Assembly: GCA_045651765.1 (NCBI GenBank) | Contig: JAZRSY010000003.1 | Coordinates: 68,001 to 132,000, forward strand | Reading direction: 5' to 3' | Length of the DNA stretch: 64,000 nt | Origin: SIG565 sp045651765 | GTDB lineage: Bacteria > Bacillota > Clostridia > Oscillospirales > Acutalibacteraceae | Shown here: positions 62,494-64,000 of the stretch, piece after piece | How positions within the stretch are numbered: position 1 is the stretch's first letter | Layout of the letters: each line of letters opens with the position of its first letter | Made by a program: the position numbers and the translations under genes | The notes under the pieces: generated by a model | Databases searched by the model: none | Told to the model about the DNA's origin: nothing | The model's input: only the letters and a program-made list of their open reading frames with translations

Positions 62494-63342
62494 TTGAAAG
62501 TAAGTTTAGAGGAAAATTTTAAATTAAACGGTTCTGATAGCCGAATACACTGTCTCAAATTTGATTTTAAAGAGCCTTCGAAAATTGAATATCATTATCA
62601 TGAATATATTGAGATTTTATTCTTTTTCTCGGGCAACGGCATTGTTTTCGTAAATGGACGGCCTTATCTATACGGAGCAGATACCCTTATTATAGTAAAT
62701 TCGCAACGCGCCCATGCCATCGATATAATTAATCCGTCACAATATACATGTATTAAGGTGATGCCCGATATTTTCTATGCCAATGAATTCCAATATGCCC
62801 TACCCTTTATTTCTGAGATAAGGGATGCCCATATATTTGAGCGTGACAAAACTACTGAAATGGGGATACATTCTTTAATGCAGGATATCATGCAAGAATG
62901 GAAAGAAATGTATTTTGGTTTTGAAACGGCCATCCGTTCACGACTTTTAGAGCTCTTTGTATATGTTCTCAGATATTTACATAAGGACTGTAGCATTTAT
63001 CCGTTAAAAACTGTGGGCCCTGAAATTCAAACTGCCATTTTTTATATCGCCGAGCATTTTGCAACAGTGACCGAGCAGGAGCTTGCGAATATATGTCATT
63101 TAAGTTATAATTATTTTTCATACCTATTCAAAAAAACTATAGGAAAAAGTTTCAAAAAATACCTTAATGATACAAAAATCTACCAAGCTGAAAAACTGCT
63201 TTTATCCACCCAAAAAACCATAACAGAAATATCGCAGGAAACGGGTTTTTCAACAACCAGCCATTTCATAGCGCAATTTAAAAAGAAAAATGGTACCTCC
63301 CCTGCCAAATTCAAAAAAATCCATTGCTTTCGAAATGGATAA
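62494..63342 (+). CDS. AraC-family transcription regulator
   Basis: 282 residues. N-terminal cupin-like sensor (YHYHEYIEILFFFSGNGIVFVNGRPY with ligand-type His) and C-terminal double helix-turn-helix (EQELANICHLSYNYFSYLFKKTIGKSFKKYL, then TITEISQETGFSTTSHFIAQFKKKNGTSPAKF). Likely activates the divergent GH13 gene when a sugar binds the cupin part. TTG at 62494 with GGGG about 10 nt upstream is preferred to the TTG at 62479 that sits inside the RBS. Confidence 0.9.
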   Translation: MKVSLEENFKLNGSDSRIHCLKFDFKEPSKIEYHYHEYIEILFFFSGNGIVFVNGRPYLYGADTLIIVNSQRAHAIDIINPSQYTCIKVMPDIFYANEFQYALPFISEIRDAHIFERDKTTEMGIHSLMQDIMQEWKEMYFGFETAIRSRLLELFVYVLRYLHKDCSIYPLKTVGPEIQTAIFYIAEHFATVTEQELANICHLSYNYFSYLFKKTIGKSFKKYLNDTKIYQAEKLLLSTQKTITEISQETGFSTTSHFIAQFKKKNGTSPAKFKKIHCFRNG

Positions 63343-63374
63343 AAAATCCTCGTTCCGAAGAACGAGGATTTTTT
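63341..63374. terminator. Terminator between araC-like gene and rRNA operon
   Basis: AAAAAATCCTCGTTC/GAACGAGGATTTTTT perfect stem, loop CGAA; bidirectional, ends at the encoded CCA of tRNA-Asn. Confidence 0.9.
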
Positions 63375-63376
63375 GG

Positions 63377-63449
63377 CGCCTCAAACAGGGCTCGAACCTG
63401 TGACACCGCGGTTAACAGCCGCGTGCTCTACCGACTGAGCTATTGAGGC
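63377..63449 (-). tRNA. tRNA-Asn (GTT)
   Basis: Anticodon loop CTGTTAA, T-arm GGTTCGAGCC, acceptor GCCTCAA with TTGAGGC, discriminator G, encoded CCA at 63374-63376. Last RNA of the rRNA operon. Confidence 0.93.
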
Positions 63450-63455
63450 AAAGTG

Positions 63456-63573
<118 letters not shown>

Positions 63574-63644
63574 AAACTCCGTGCCGTTAGGCACTCTATA
63601 TTAAACAGTATATACTGTTTAACTGCAAAATATTCAAAAAGTGG

Positions 63645-63717
63645 TGACCCGTACGAGATTCGAACTCGTGTTGCCGGCGTGAGAGGCCGGAGTCTTAGGC
63701 CACTTGACCAACGGGCC
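63645..63717 (-). tRNA. tRNA-Glu (CTC)
   Basis: Acceptor GGCCCGT with ACGGGTC, anticodon loop CTCTCAC (anticodon CTC), T-arm GAGTTCGAATC, encoded CCA. CTC rather than the more common TTC isoacceptor. Confidence 0.92.
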
Positions 63718-63758
63718 ACATATTTATACAAACACAAGGTGTGTATTACTCAAATTGG

Positions 63759-63831
63759 TGCACCATCACGGGTTCGAACCGGGGACACCCTGATTAAGAG
63801 TCAGGTGCTCTACCAACTGAGCTAATGGTGC
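63759..63831 (-). tRNA. tRNA-Lys (CTT)
   Basis: Acceptor GCACCAT with ATGGTGC, anticodon loop CTCTTAA (anticodon CTT), T-arm GGTTCGAACC, encoded CCA. Confidence 0.93.
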
Positions 63832-63892
63832 ATGTTGGCTCGCACCTTCAAAACTGAATAAAGTAAAAAGCAAGGAGAATCAAAAGTAGGTC

Positions 63893-64000
63893 AAGCCCTC
63901 GGTCTATTAGTACTGCCAAGCACAGACCTCACGGCCTTTACACACGCAGCCTATCAACCCGGTAGTCTACCGGGGACCTTACTAGTTTAACACTATGGGA
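63893..64000 (-). rRNA. rrl: 23S ribosomal RNA, 3' end (partial)
   Basis: The last ~108 bases match the 3' end of bacterial 23S rRNA (GGGTTGATAGGC and AGTACTAATAGACCGAGGGC on the minus strand). The gene continues beyond the right edge. Confidence 0.92.

Overview
The window looks like a chromosomal piece of an AT-rich, anaerobic, endospore-forming Firmicute of class Clostridia, probably a gut Oscillospirales-like lineage. This rests on SpoIIP, a type III glutamine synthetase, rubrerythrin, a PolC-type polymerase, strong GGAGG-like ribosome binding sites, frequent TTG/GTG starts, and consensus TTGACA/TATAAT promoters. The genus-level placement is inference. No plasmid, phage or CRISPR locus is visible.

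Layout, left to right. 0-6.5 kb: spoIIP with a small membrane gene, glnN, an LCP-like protein, an aldo/keto reductase, a PAP2-like membrane protein coupled to a membrane-anchored XRE regulator. 6.6-12 kb: accessory island A, with an XRE/zinc-ribbon regulator, an ABC-2 efflux transporter behind a leader-peptide attenuator, a lipoprotein, a cytidine deaminase and a four-helix-bundle protein. Four of these transcription units (XRE, ABC transporter, lipoprotein, cytidine deaminase) are followed by the same ~25-bp tail motif and a terminator hairpin. Then tRNA-fMet, a zinc-type ABC importer, rubrerythrin and a shikimate-kinase-like gene. 15.9-23.9 kb: a complete arginine operon argGHCJBDF, followed by cysK, DUF5662 and a low-molecular-weight phosphatase, with birA divergent. 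26.7-32.1 kb: a 1717-residue secreted phosphoesterase with duplicated repeat domains, preceded by a previously unannotated 42-residue peptide gene. 32.3-42.6 kb: eno, an Asn-rich micro-ORF under a Shine-Dalgarno-masking hairpin, tatD, metG, an O-antigen-ligase-like protein, a degenerate P-type ATPase, rlmB and DUF1846.

42.7-54 kb: an M23 peptidase, then the conserved housekeeping operon pyrH-frr-uppS-cdsA-dxr-rseP-ispG-polC; the PolC lacks the proofreading exonuclease insert. 54-62.4 kb: an IS200/IS605-like end, a CBM9-like secreted protein, a Rieske/FAD oxidoreductase, accessory island B (five small membrane or lipoprotein genes, most wrapped in near-identical promoter and tail sequences) and a GH13 glycosidase divergent from an AraC regulator. 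63.3-64 kb: the 3' end of an rRNA operon, 23S-tRNA-Lys-tRNA-Glu-5S-tRNA-Asn, running off the right edge.

The most unusual content is the two islands. Each gene sits between repeated 5' and 3' sequences, so the islands look like arrays of self-contained expression cassettes, with palindromic filler between the units. This is inferred from repeats read by eye; no recombinase is visible in the window. Nearly all genes lie on the minus strand; coordinates of alternative starts are given where the ribosome binding site decides them.
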